Assembly (NCBI GenBank): GCA_003105305.1
Contig: PQAQ01000067.1
Span: 1-5,759, forward strand
DNA from: Candidatus Methylomirabilota bacterium
Lineage (GTDB): Bacteria; Methylomirabilota; Methylomirabilia; Methylomirabilales; Methylomirabilaceae
Length of the DNA: 5,759 nucleotides
Direction: 5' to 3'
This document shows positions 1-4,980 of the stretch, piece by piece (the first letter of the stretch is position 1; every line of letters begins with the position of its first letter). Under the pieces are notes generated by a model. It searched no databases. It was not told where the DNA came from and was given only the letters and a program-made list of their open reading frames with translations. The position numbers were made by a program, and so were the translations under genes.

Positions 1-338
1 CACGCCGCCAACAGATCGAAGGCCGCCGCGCGCGACGCGCCAAGGCGCTCCTGCAGCACGCACGCGGTTGAAGGAAAAAACATATCAGGGGTAACCGTAT
101 TGACAAGGATCAGATCGAGATCATGAGGATCAACGGCAGCCGACTCGAGGGCGCATCGAGCCGCCCCCTCAGCCAGATCCGACGTCGCCTGATCGTCGGA
201 AGCAATCCGCCGCTCCGAAATACCGGTGCGCGTCACGATCCACTCGTCACTCGTACTGACCATCCGCTCCAGCTCGACATTCGTCAGTATCCGATCCGGA
301 ACTGAGGCGCCTGTGCCGACGATTCTGCTTCCGTACAT
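1..338 (-). CDS. fabH: 3-oxoacyl-ACP synthase III (KAS III, FabH), N-terminal part, cut by the window edge
   Basis: FabH condenses an acyl-CoA primer (usually acetyl-CoA) with malonyl-ACP to start type II fatty acid synthesis in the cytoplasm. The visible 112 residues carry family signatures: SDEWIVTRTGISERR at residues 30-44, with Trp33 and Arg37 matching the CoA-contacting positions of E. coli FabH, and FFPSTACVLQERLG followed by AAAFDLLAA up to the edge. The last two bases in the window are TG, the start of codon 113, where the catalytic cysteine of the AAC-A-GF motif is expected (Cys112 in E. coli); the codon itself is incomplete. About two thirds of the protein lies outside the window. 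The start is the ATG at 338: GAGAGGA (353-347) lies 8 nt upstream. An overlapping ATG at 343 is followed at once by TGA and cannot be used. It lies 16 nt after plsX, the usual plsX-fabH order, so the two are probably cotranscribed. Confidence 0.96.
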   Translation of the reverse strand, partial: MYGSRIVGTGASVPDRILTNVELERMVSTSDEWIVTRTGISERRIASDDQATSDLAEGAARCALESAAVDPHDLDLILVNTVTPDMFFPSTACVLQERLGASRAAAFDLLAA

Positions 339-354
339 CACATACGTCCTCTCG

Positions 355-1353
355 CTAACTGACGGCGATCCCTTCCGTGATATGCTCGATCACCCTGTTT
401 TCGACGCATTCCGCGGCGACCCGGATCGCGTTCTTCAGCGCCTTGGCCGTTGAGCGACCGTGGCTGATAATACAGACCCCACGAACCCCAAGCAACGGGG
501 CGCCACCGTACTCGGTATAGTCAACCAGCTTCTTAAAGCGTTTGAACGCCCCGCGGGCCAACAGCGCCCCAGCCATCCCGGCCAGTCCCTTGCCCAGCTC
601 TTCCTTCAACAAGCGCGTGAAGAACTCCCCGGCGCCTTCGATAATCTTTAAGGCGATATTCCCCGTAAATCCGTCGCAGACAATGATATCGGCCGCCCCG
701 GTCAGAACCTCGCGCCCCTCGATGTTGCCGATAAAGTTAAGAGCCTGGTCCTCTTCGAGCCCCTTGAATGCCTCTCGTGTCAGCTCGTTTCCCTTGCTCT
801 CCTCCTCTCCGATACTCAGCAAACCCACGGTGGGGGATCGCTTCCCCATGACTTGCCGCGCATAGACATCCCCCATGATCGCAAACTGGAGAAGATGCCG
901 CGCTTTACAGTCGGCATTGGCGCCGACATCCAACAGAATCGACTGTCCTTTCAAGGTTGGAATAATGAGGGCGATAGCAGGACGCTCAACGCCGGGAAGC
1001 GGACCCAAGGTAATCAACGCGGTGGCCATCACTGCGCCGGTGTTCCCGGCGCTGATAAACGCATCGGCCTCTCCATTTTTTACGAGCTCAAGACCGATCC
1101 GGATAGAGGACTGCTTCTTTTTCCGCAAGGCTGCGGATGGCGATTCCTGCATCCCGACCGCCTCGGGGGCATGTCTGATCGCAATACCGAGACCGGCCGT
1201 CACGTGCTGTTTGAGCGCCTTACCGATTTCTTCCTCGTTTCCGACCAACACGACGGCCAGATTGAACTCACGGGCAGCAGTGACGGCGCCCTCAACCGTA
1301 ACCGAGGGGCCACGATCGCCCCCCATCGCGTCAAGGGCTATACGAGTTCCCAT
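355..1353 (-). CDS. plsX: Phosphate acyltransferase PlsX (acyl-ACP:phosphate transacylase)
   Basis: PlsX converts acyl-ACP and phosphate to acyl-phosphate, the donor used by the membrane acyltransferase PlsY in the first step of phosphatidic acid synthesis. It is a soluble protein that associates peripherally with the membrane. The 332 residues are a normal family length. Visible motifs are LDAMGGDRGP (7-16), SAGNTGA (101-107), LDVGANADC (141-149), GEEESKGNEL (182-191), CDGFTGN (226-232), YGGAPLLG (282-289) and ISHGRS (296-301). The frame is open upstream to 1479, but those 42 extra residues overlap rpmF, are low-complexity Ser/Gly/Arg, and precede the universal N-terminus (MGTRIALDAMGGD), so I place the start at 1353. 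The Shine-Dalgarno is weak: GAGAG lies about 9 nt upstream, and AGG is too close. The gene follows rpmF by 29 nt, a gap largely filled by one arm of a strong hairpin, and precedes fabH by 16 nt. Confidence 0.97.
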   Translation of the reverse strand: MGTRIALDAMGGDRGPSVTVEGAVTAAREFNLAVVLVGNEEEIGKALKQHVTAGLGIAIRHAPEAVGMQESPSAALRKKKQSSIRIGLELVKNGEADAFISAGNTGAVMATALITLGPLPGVERPAIALIIPTLKGQSILLDVGANADCKARHLLQFAIMGDVYARQVMGKRSPTVGLLSIGEEESKGNELTREAFKGLEEDQALNFIGNIEGREVLTGAADIIVCDGFTGNIALKIIEGAGEFFTRLLKEELGKGLAGMAGALLARGAFKRFKKLVDYTEYGGAPLLGVRGVCIISHGRSTAKALKNAIRVAAECVENRVIEHITEGIAVS

Positions 1354-1370
1354 ACCTGTCAGCTCTCGGG

Positions 1371-1399
1371 AGCGGGAGAAAGTTACACTTCCTCCCGCT
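1371..1399 (-). other. Intercistronic RNA hairpin at the rpmF/plsX junction
   Basis: On the minus-strand transcript two 13-nt arms, AGCGGGAGGAAGT (1399-1387) and ACTTTCTCCCGCT (1383-1371), pair around the 3-nt loop GTA. Twelve pairs are Watson-Crick and one is G-U. On the plus strand the same position would be an A-C mismatch, so the full stem exists only in the RNA transcribed with the operon. The rpmF stop codon TAA (1385-1383) sits at the loop and stem top. No U-run follows, so it is not a standard factor-independent terminator. A role as processing site, RNA stabiliser or partial attenuator is inference. Confidence 0.7.
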
Positions 1400-1565
1400 T
1401 CACGACCTCCCGACCCCGATAATGACCGCAAGCCGGGCAGGCCCGATGAGGCAGCTTCCGTTCGTGACAGTTTGGGCACTCTACAAGATTGGGCGCCCTA
1501 AGCGCGTCATGGGAGCGTCGTTTTCGTGTCCGCGTATTGCTATGACGGCGTTTTGGTAGGGGCAT
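1383..1565 (-). CDS. rpmF: 50S ribosomal protein L32 (bL32), zinc-ribbon type
   Basis: Small basic protein of the large ribosomal subunit, 60 residues, the usual length. It starts with the family signature MPLPKRRHSNTRTRKRRSHD and has two CxxC pairs, Cys30/Cys33 (CPNC) and Cys43/Cys46 (CPAC), which form the zinc-binding ribbon. It is therefore the zinc-containing (C+) form rather than the cysteine-less paralogue some bacteria make under zinc limitation. The start at 1565 is fixed by a near-perfect Shine-Dalgarno AGGAGGA (1577-1571) 5 nt upstream, the strongest in the window, fitting a highly expressed ribosomal gene. It lies 33 nt after yceD and 29 nt before plsX in the conserved yceD-rpmF-plsX-fabH order. 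Its last codons and stop form part of a 13-bp hairpin. Confidence 0.98.
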   Translation of the reverse strand: MPLPKRRHSNTRTRKRRSHDALRAPNLVECPNCHERKLPHRACPACGHYRGREVVKREEV

Positions 1566-1591
1566 CAGAATCCTCCTGGATGTTAGTGGCT

Positions 1592-1609
1592 AGAGTAATC
1601 AGAGTAATC
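1592..1609. repeat. Perfect tandem 9-bp duplication across the yceD stop codon
   Basis: AGAGTAATC occurs twice head-to-tail (1592-1600 and 1601-1609). Read on the minus strand, the first copy supplies the final Leu-Leu codons and part of the stop TGA. The second copy adds TTA CTC followed by TAG, so read-through of the stop would add only two leucines. It looks like a small slippage duplication. I see no regulatory role. Confidence 0.6.
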
Positions 1610-2108
1610 GTTGAAGGGGAAGCAGTCTCGGATCGCCTTCCTGGGCGCGACACTGACACGTGTTCTCGTTCAGATTGATCCCACAATGGGGGCACAGGCC
1701 GCGACAGTCGACCCGACACAGAGGCTGAAGCGGCAGGTTCAGCAGGACGTTTTCCCGCAGTAACTTGGTCACGTCGATCCGATCGTCCTGCATGACATCG
1801 ACATCCATTTCTGTGGCACTGAGTTCTACCTCCTCAGCGTCAAAGGCTTCGCTGGGTTCCGTATACAGAATAGCGAACGAATCGGAAATAGGGACAGACA
1901 CCGGCTCGGAGCAGCGACTGCACTGCACGACCGCTGTTGTTGAGAATGTTCCACTCGCAAGGATGCCGTTTCCTTCCCGCTCCAGATGAAGCGAGGCCTC
2001 AACCGGCGAGAGTGAGGCCCACAAGCCTTCAACCCCCTCCCAGCGCGGTTCGACGCGCACCTCCAGATCGAGTCCTTCAGGGGGAATCTGTGACCGTTCC
2101 ACCAGCAT
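1599..2108 (-). CDS. yceD: YceD/DUF177 family protein
   Basis: DUF177 proteins are encoded next to rpmF in most bacteria. E. coli YceD and plant homologues are linked to 23S rRNA accumulation, but no enzymatic activity is established. From the ATG at 2108 the protein has 169 residues. It begins MLVERSQIPPEGLDLEV, the typical family N-terminus with IPPEGL near residue 8. A CSRC pair lies at 63-66, an acidic stretch at about 84-110, and the C-terminal signature LPLQPLCRVDCRGLCPHCG at 125-143 ends in NLNENTCQC. Cys63, 66, 131, 135, 139, 142, 151 and 153 probably bind zinc. A GTG at 2117 in the same frame would add three residues; I prefer the ATG because of the family N-terminus and because the predicted transcript starts near 2129, leaving the GTG about 11 nt of leader. 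The Shine-Dalgarno is weak (GAG at 2119-2117, 8 nt from the ATG). Confidence 0.93.
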   Translation of the reverse strand: MLVERSQIPPEGLDLEVRVEPRWEGVEGLWASLSPVEASLHLEREGNGILASGTFSTTAVVQCSRCSEPVSVPISDSFAILYTEPSEAFDAEEVELSATEMDVDVMQDDRIDVTKLLRENVLLNLPLQPLCRVDCRGLCPHCGINLNENTCQCRAQEGDPRLLPLQRLL

Positions 2109-2135
2109 CGTCTGCACTCAGCTAAACCCCGGGCT

Positions 2136-2164
2136 ATTCTATAAGCTAAGCTCCCTCAAGTCAA
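2136..2164 (-). promoter_or_regulatory. Predicted sigma70-type promoter of the yceD-rpmF-plsX-fabH operon
   Basis: On the minus strand, -35 TTGACT (2164-2159; one mismatch to TTGACA) and -10 TAGAAT (2141-2136; one mismatch to TATAAT) are separated by exactly 17 nt. Transcription would start near 2129, about 20 nt before the yceD ATG. It lies in the 90-nt ndk-yceD gap, so this cluster can be transcribed independently of sucCD-ndk. The spacer contains AGCTTAGCT (2152-2144), a small near-palindrome of unknown meaning. Confidence 0.72.
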
Positions 2165-2198
2165 GGAATTTCCAGGCAAAACAACCATCAGCCCCAAC

Positions 2199-2645
2199 TC
2201 ACATCGCCGGCGTCTCGCCACACTCGGCAGGCTGACGGATCTCCAATTGATTAAAAAAGTAGGGGATCTCAAAGGCTGCTGAGGTCGTCGAATCCGACCC
2301 ATGCACAACGTTCTTCTCAATGCTGGTGGCGAAGTTTCGCCGCAGCGTACCCTCGGCAGCTTGGAGCGGATCGGTCGCGCCCATCAGGGTCCGAACGCGC
2401 CCTATCGCCCCCTCCCCCTTCAGGACCATAGCCACACAGGGGCCGGAGGCCATAAAACGGGTGAGGCTGTCAAAAAATGGTCGGGCTCGATGTACCTGAT
2501 AAAACCCCTCGGCCTCGGTATGCGCCAGCCGGACCATCTTCAGTCCGCACACCGTCAGTCCCTCGGCCTCAAACCGCCGAATCACTTCACCTATCAGGCC
2601 CCTTGCTACAGCGTCCGGTTTCACAATGACTAATGTCTGTTCCAT
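2199..2645 (-). CDS. ndk: Nucleoside diphosphate kinase
   Basis: Ndk transfers the gamma-phosphate between nucleoside tri- and diphosphates through a phosphohistidine intermediate and balances cellular NTP and dNTP pools. The 148-residue protein is normal or slightly long because of a short tail after about residue 138. Conserved residues are all present: Lys9 in KPDAVARGLIGE (9-20), Tyr49, Phe57 in RPFFDSL, FMASGPCVAMV (64-74), Arg85, Thr91 in MGATDP, Arg102 in GTLRRNF, Asn112, and catalytic His115 in NVVHGSDS (112-119). The frame stays open to 2930, but that upstream part overlaps sucD; the family starts at the Met at 2645 with GGAG (2654-2651) 5 nt upstream. That Shine-Dalgarno lies in the 3' arm of a small hairpin. 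It follows sucD by 37 nt, consistent with the reported functional and physical association of Ndk with succinyl-CoA synthetase in Pseudomonas and E. coli. Confidence 0.98.
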   Translation of the reverse strand: MEQTLVIVKPDAVARGLIGEVIRRFEAEGLTVCGLKMVRLAHTEAEGFYQVHRARPFFDSLTRFMASGPCVAMVLKGEGAIGRVRTLMGATDPLQAAEGTLRRNFATSIEKNVVHGSDSTTSAAFEIPYFFNQLEIRQPAECGETPAM

Positions 2646-2649
2646 GTCT

Positions 2650-2666
2650 ACTCCATGATAAGGAGT
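2650..2666 (-). promoter_or_regulatory. Small hairpin pairing the ndk Shine-Dalgarno
   Basis: In the minus-strand RNA, ACTCC (2666-2662) can pair with GGAGT (2654-2650) around the 7-nt loop TTATCAT. The GGAG of the ndk ribosome binding site (2654-2651) is wholly within the stem. Only 5 bp, so its stability is modest and a chance origin is possible. Confidence 0.4.
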
Positions 2667-2682
2667 TGTCAACCCCTGGCTC

Positions 2683-3552
2683 TCAACTGAGTGCGTTTTT
2701 GACGCCTGCGCCAATCTCCGCCGGGTTGCGTACGACGGTGATGCCGGCGCGCTGCAGCGCACCGATCTTTTCCATTGCTGTTCCCTTTCCTCCGGAGATG
2801 ATCGCCCCCGCGTGCCCCATGCGCCGCTCTGGAGGCGCCGCGAGTCCCGCGATGTACGCAATAATCGGTTTCGTGATATGACCCTCAACAAATGCTGCCG
2901 CCTCTTCTTCGGCCATCCCCCCGATCTCACCGATCATCAGAACGGCATCGGTCGCTCGATCGGCCTCAAAGAGCGCCAGACAATCAATAAAGCTGGTGCC
3001 GATAATCGGGTCTCCGCCGATTCCGATGCAGGTCGATTGACCCAGACCCAGGCGTGTGAGCTGGTTGACCGCCTCATAGGTGAGCGTCCCGCTGCGCGAG
3101 ATAACACCGATGGAACCGGACGTGTGGATGTGGCCAGGCATAATCCCGACTTTTGCCTTTCCCGGCGAGATAATCCCCGGGCAGTTCGGGCCCACCAGGC
3201 GGGTTTTGGAGCCACGCAGAACACGGGTCACCCGCACCATGTCCAGAATGGGAATCCCCTCCGTAATACACACCACCAGCGGGACCGTCGCATCGATCGC
3301 CTCCAGAATGGCGTCGGCAGCGAAGGCGGCGGGGACAAAGATCAGGGCTGTATCGACACCCTCACGGTCCACAGCCTCACGTACGGTGTCAAAGACCGGA
3401 ATTCCCTCGTGACACACGCCACCTTTGCCGGGCGTCACCCCGGCGACTACGCGAGTCCCGTACGCGCGACAGGCCATGGCGTGGAAGGTCCCTTCCTTGC
3501 CGGTGATCCCCTGTACCACGACGCGCGTCTGCTGATCTACGAGAATGCTCAT
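2683..3552 (-). CDS. sucD: Succinyl-CoA synthetase (ADP/GDP-forming), alpha subunit
   Basis: The alpha subunit binds CoA and carries the phosphorylated histidine. With SucC it interconverts succinyl-CoA and succinate with substrate-level phosphorylation in the TCA cycle. The 289-residue protein is full length. It begins [20 protein letters not shown], whose [11 protein letters not shown] segment (15-25) is the CoA-binding Rossmann loop. [12 protein letters not shown] lies at 120-131, SRSGTLTYE at 152-160, [12 protein letters not shown] at 177-188, GEIGG at 208-212, and the active-site histidine is His247 in [15 protein letters not shown]. The ATG at 3552 matches the family start, but the best Shine-Dalgarno, GAGGAG (3573-3568), is 15 nt upstream, which is unusually far. 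A hairpin arm and the palindrome GATCCGGATC lie between. The gap from sucC is 24 nt, and ndk follows after 37 nt. Confidence 0.98.
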   Translation of the reverse strand: MSILVDQQTRVVVQGITGKEGTFHAMACRAYGTRVVAGVTPGKGGVCHEGIPVFDTVREAVDREGVDTALIFVPAAFAADAILEAIDATVPLVVCITEGIPILDMVRVTRVLRGSKTRLVGPNCPGIISPGKAKVGIMPGHIHTSGSIGVISRSGTLTYEAVNQLTRLGLGQSTCIGIGGDPIIGTSFIDCLALFEADRATDAVLMIGEIGGMAEEEAAAFVEGHITKPIIAYIAGLAAPPERRMGHAGAIISGGKGTAMEKIGALQRAGITVVRNPAEIGAGVKNALS

Positions 3553-3560
3553 GATCCGGA

Positions 3561-3590
3561 TCGATGGCTCCTCAGTCTAACAGCCATCAA
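3561..3590 (-). promoter_or_regulatory. Hairpin at the sucC/sucD junction enclosing stop codon and Shine-Dalgarno
   Basis: In the transcript GATGGCT (3588-3582) pairs perfectly with AGCCATC (3569-3563); one G-U and one U-A pair extend it to 9 bp (3590-3561). The 12-nt loop contains the sucC stop TAG (3579-3577) and most of the sucD Shine-Dalgarno (GAGG of GAGGAG, 3573-3570). The 3' arm fills the unusually long gap between Shine-Dalgarno and sucD ATG. A role in setting the SucC:SucD ratio or in coupling is inference. Confidence 0.5.
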
Positions 3591-4755
3591 TGTTCTGTCT
3601 CCTTGCGGCCTTCACAGCCCGCTCGGCCCCTTCCTGCATGCCATCGGCAGTAATGAAATGTAAACCGGACTCGGCAAGCATCCGCTTCCCTTGATCCACA
3701 TTGGTCCCCTCCATCCGGAGCACAATCGGCCATGTGACGTGAAGCGAGCGAGCCGCACGAATGACCCCCTCCGCCAACCGATCACACCTGAGGATTCCTC
3801 CGAAGATGTTGATGAACACCGCATGCACGGATTGATCGGAGACCAGGATGCGAAACGCCCGTTCGATCTGTTCGGCGCTAGCGCCGCCCCCGACATCCAG
3901 AAAATTCGCCGGTTCGCCGCCGACCAGCTTGACCAGATCCATGGTCGCCATGGCCAATCCGGCTCCATTAACCATGCATCCCACCGTCCCGTTCAGCTTG
4001 ATGTAGTTCAGCCCATACTTCGAGGCCTCCACCTCGAGGGGCAGTTCCTCGTCCGGATCGCGAAGCGCCGACAGATCCGGATGGCGGAACAGGGCGTTGT
4101 CGTCGATATTCAGCTTCGCATCCAGCGCCAAGAGTCGACCCTCGTTCGTAACGACCAGGGGATTGATCTCGACCAATGAACAGTCTTTCTCCTGAAATAC
4201 TCGATACAGTGCTGACAAGAGGTCGGAAGCCGCTCTCTGGGCCGACAACGGCAGCCCGAGACCCGACACGAGTCGACGAACATGAAAAGGCTGAAGCCGA
4301 ATCGCCGGATCAATGGCAACCCTCGTGATACTGTCCGGATCGGCCGCTGCAATCTCCTCGATCTCCATCCCCCCCGCCGCGCTGACCATGATGACGGGCT
4401 GCGCCGCCCGATAATCCAGCGCAACACCAGCGTACAGCTCGCGGCTGACGGCGACTTGCTCCTCAACTAGGATCCGCTTCACGACCTTGCCGTCGGGACC
4501 GGTCTGTTGTGTGACCAGGCGAGCGCCGATAAGCCGTCCCGCCAACCCTTCCGCCTCCTGCGGCGATGAGGCCGATATGATCCCTCCGGCCTTCCCGCGA
4601 CCGCCCGCGTGAATCTGGGCCTTGAGGACAACGGCGCCTTCCAGTCGCTCGGCGGCGCGCCCGGCCTCCAACGGTGTGGTAACGACCTCTCCGCGTGGAA
4701 CAGGCGCCCCGTACTCGGTCAGGATGGCCTTCGCCTGAAACTCATGAATCTTCAT
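3577..4755 (-). CDS. sucC: Succinyl-CoA synthetase (ADP/GDP-forming), beta subunit
   Basis: The beta subunit contains the ATP-grasp nucleotide-binding domain and the succinate site, and pairs with SucD. The 392-residue length is normal (E. coli 388). It begins MKIHEFQAKAILTEYGAPVP. The ATP-grasp segment KAQIHAGGRGKAGG lies at 45-58, LVEINPLVVT at 194-203 (Asn198) and ALDAKLNIDDNA at 210-221 (Asp212), the last two being Mg2+-nucleotide positions by comparison with E. coli Asn199 and Asp213. The C-terminal ligase/flavodoxin-like domain has GCMVNGAGLAMATMDL (259-274), FLDVGGGA (285-292) and INIFGGILRCD (315-325). The start at 4755 matches the conserved N-terminus; nothing resembling a Shine-Dalgarno precedes it, and a 5-bp hairpin sits 14 nt upstream. 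It is the first gene of sucC-sucD-ndk, transcribed from the promoter at 4836-4863. Whether it prefers ADP or GDP cannot be read from the sequence. Confidence 0.98.
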   Translation of the reverse strand: MKIHEFQAKAILTEYGAPVPRGEVVTTPLEAGRAAERLEGAVVLKAQIHAGGRGKAGGIISASSPQEAEGLAGRLIGARLVTQQTGPDGKVVKRILVEEQVAVSRELYAGVALDYRAAQPVIMVSAAGGMEIEEIAAADPDSITRVAIDPAIRLQPFHVRRLVSGLGLPLSAQRAASDLLSALYRVFQEKDCSLVEINPLVVTNEGRLLALDAKLNIDDNALFRHPDLSALRDPDEELPLEVEASKYGLNYIKLNGTVGCMVNGAGLAMATMDLVKLVGGEPANFLDVGGGASAEQIERAFRILVSDQSVHAVFINIFGGILRCDRLAEGVIRAARSLHVTWPIVLRMEGTNVDQGKRMLAESGLHFITADGMQEGAERAVKAARRQNIDGC

Positions 4756-4769
4756 GGCAATGGTTGTCG

Positions 4770-4785
4770 GCTATCAGCTCATAGC
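4770..4785 (-). promoter_or_regulatory. Small hairpin in the sucC 5' leader
   Basis: In the sucC leader GCTAT (4785-4781) pairs with ATAGC (4774-4770) around the 6-nt loop GAGCTG, ending 14 nt before the ATG. This places it where a Shine-Dalgarno would normally be approached; none is visible between it and the start codon. With 5 bp it could be chance. Confidence 0.35.
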
Positions 4786-4802
4786 GTTGAGATAACAATC
4801 AT

Positions 4803-4832
4803 ACGAACCATCGTTCGTTCGACCGTCGAACG
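4803..4832. promoter_or_regulatory. Two overlapping palindromes over the predicted sucC transcription start (operator-like)
   Basis: CGTTCGAC-C-GTCGAACG (4816-4832) is a perfect inverted repeat with 8-bp arms and a one-base centre. Beside and overlapping it, ACGAAC-CATC-GTTCGT (4803-4818) has 6-bp arms and a 4-base centre. Both are built from GTTCG/CGAAC half-sites. The first begins 3 nt downstream of the sucC -10 box and covers the predicted start (about 4829), a position where a bound repressor would block initiation. An outer pair, GATAAC (4791-4796) and GTTATC (4833-4838), encloses the cluster. The symmetry resembles dimeric repressor sites such as those of TetR-type regulators; the regulator is unknown, and an RNA hairpin is an alternative. 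Confidence 0.55.
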
Positions 4833-4835
4833 GTT

Positions 4836-4863
4836 ATCATAATCTCACCGTCATCTTTGTCAA
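4836..4863 (-). promoter_or_regulatory. Predicted sigma70-type promoter of sucC-sucD-ndk
   Basis: On the minus strand a perfect -35 TTGACA (4863-4858), a 16-nt spacer and -10 TATGAT (4841-4836; one mismatch to consensus). The predicted start near 4829 gives a leader of about 74 nt before the sucC ATG. The palindromes at 4803-4832 begin just after the -10 box. Confidence 0.75.
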
Positions 4864-4883
4864 GGTCCAAATCGGTTTTAATC

Positions 4884-4911
4884 TTGACATGCTTTCACGC
4901 CACGTGATAAA
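4884..4911 (+). promoter_or_regulatory. Predicted sigma70-type promoter of the helicase gene
   Basis: A perfect -35 TTGACA (4884-4889), a 16-nt spacer and -10 GATAAA (4906-4911; four of six matches). Transcription would start near 4918, about 63 nt before the helicase ATG. It is back-to-back with the sucC promoter, with 20 nt between the two -35 boxes, so the two could influence one another. Confidence 0.55.
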
Positions 4912-4923
4912 GCAAAGGCGCAT

Positions 4924-4977
4924 ATGTGGGCACAAGCAACGGCAGATAGTACGAGGGTCTTGATCCGCAACGCCTGA
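4924..4977 (+). CDS. Possible 17-codon leader ORF upstream of the helicase
   Basis: ATG at 4924 opens a frame encoding MWAQATADSTRVLIRNA, ending at TGA (4975-4977), in the helicase frame and only 3 nt before its ATG. AAAGG (4914-4918) sits 5 nt upstream as a fair Shine-Dalgarno, whereas the helicase start itself has none nearby. Translation here could feed ribosomes to the helicase start by reinitiation. Against it, the promoter predicted at 4884-4911 would start RNA near 4918 and remove most of that Shine-Dalgarno. The peptide resembles nothing I recognise, and a chance ORF is quite possible. Confidence 0.25.
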   Translation: MWAQATADSTRVLIRNA

Positions 4978-4980
4978 GTC

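Noticed and set aside
1354..1479. Upstream extension of the plsX frame (42 residues, Met at 1479)
   Set aside because: It overlaps rpmF on the same strand, is low-complexity Ser/Gly/Arg, and precedes the conserved PlsX N-terminus.
853..1501. Plus-strand open frames of 189 and 208 residues opposite plsX and rpmF
   Set aside because: They are shadows of plsX in other frames, with no domain or plausible ribosome site.
2109..2117. GTG start for yceD at 2117
   Set aside because: Possible, but the DUF177 N-terminal pattern fits the ATG at 2108 and the predicted transcript would leave only about 11 nt before the GTG.
2165..2173. GGAATTTCC palindrome directly upstream of the yceD promoter -35 box
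   Set aside because: Only 4-bp arms and no known motif match; it does not resemble the FapR box that controls fatty acid genes in Bacillus.
2109..2230. Terminator after ndk
   Set aside because: The only stem I see (GGCG/CGCC near the end of ndk) is 4 bp with no U-run, so a factor-independent terminator cannot be supported.
2667..2672. TTGACA hexamer just upstream of ndk on the minus strand
   Set aside because: No acceptable -10 lies 16-18 nt downstream; that position falls on the ndk start codon.
2646..2930. Upstream extension of the ndk frame (95 residues)
   Set aside because: It is the antiframe of sucD on the same strand; the Ndk family begins at the Met at 2645, which has its own GGAG.
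3553..3562. GATCCGGATC palindrome just before the sucD start
   Set aside because: A 10-bp palindrome with no spacer cannot form a useful RNA hairpin, and this size occurs by chance in GC-rich DNA.
2812..3663. 283-residue plus-strand open frame opposite sucD/sucC
   Set aside because: It is antisense to clear conserved genes, shows no recognisable domain, and such long antisense frames are expected from GC-rich codon use.
4901..4906. CACGTG palindrome in the helicase promoter spacer
   Set aside because: A six-base palindrome is too short to call a bacterial regulator site.
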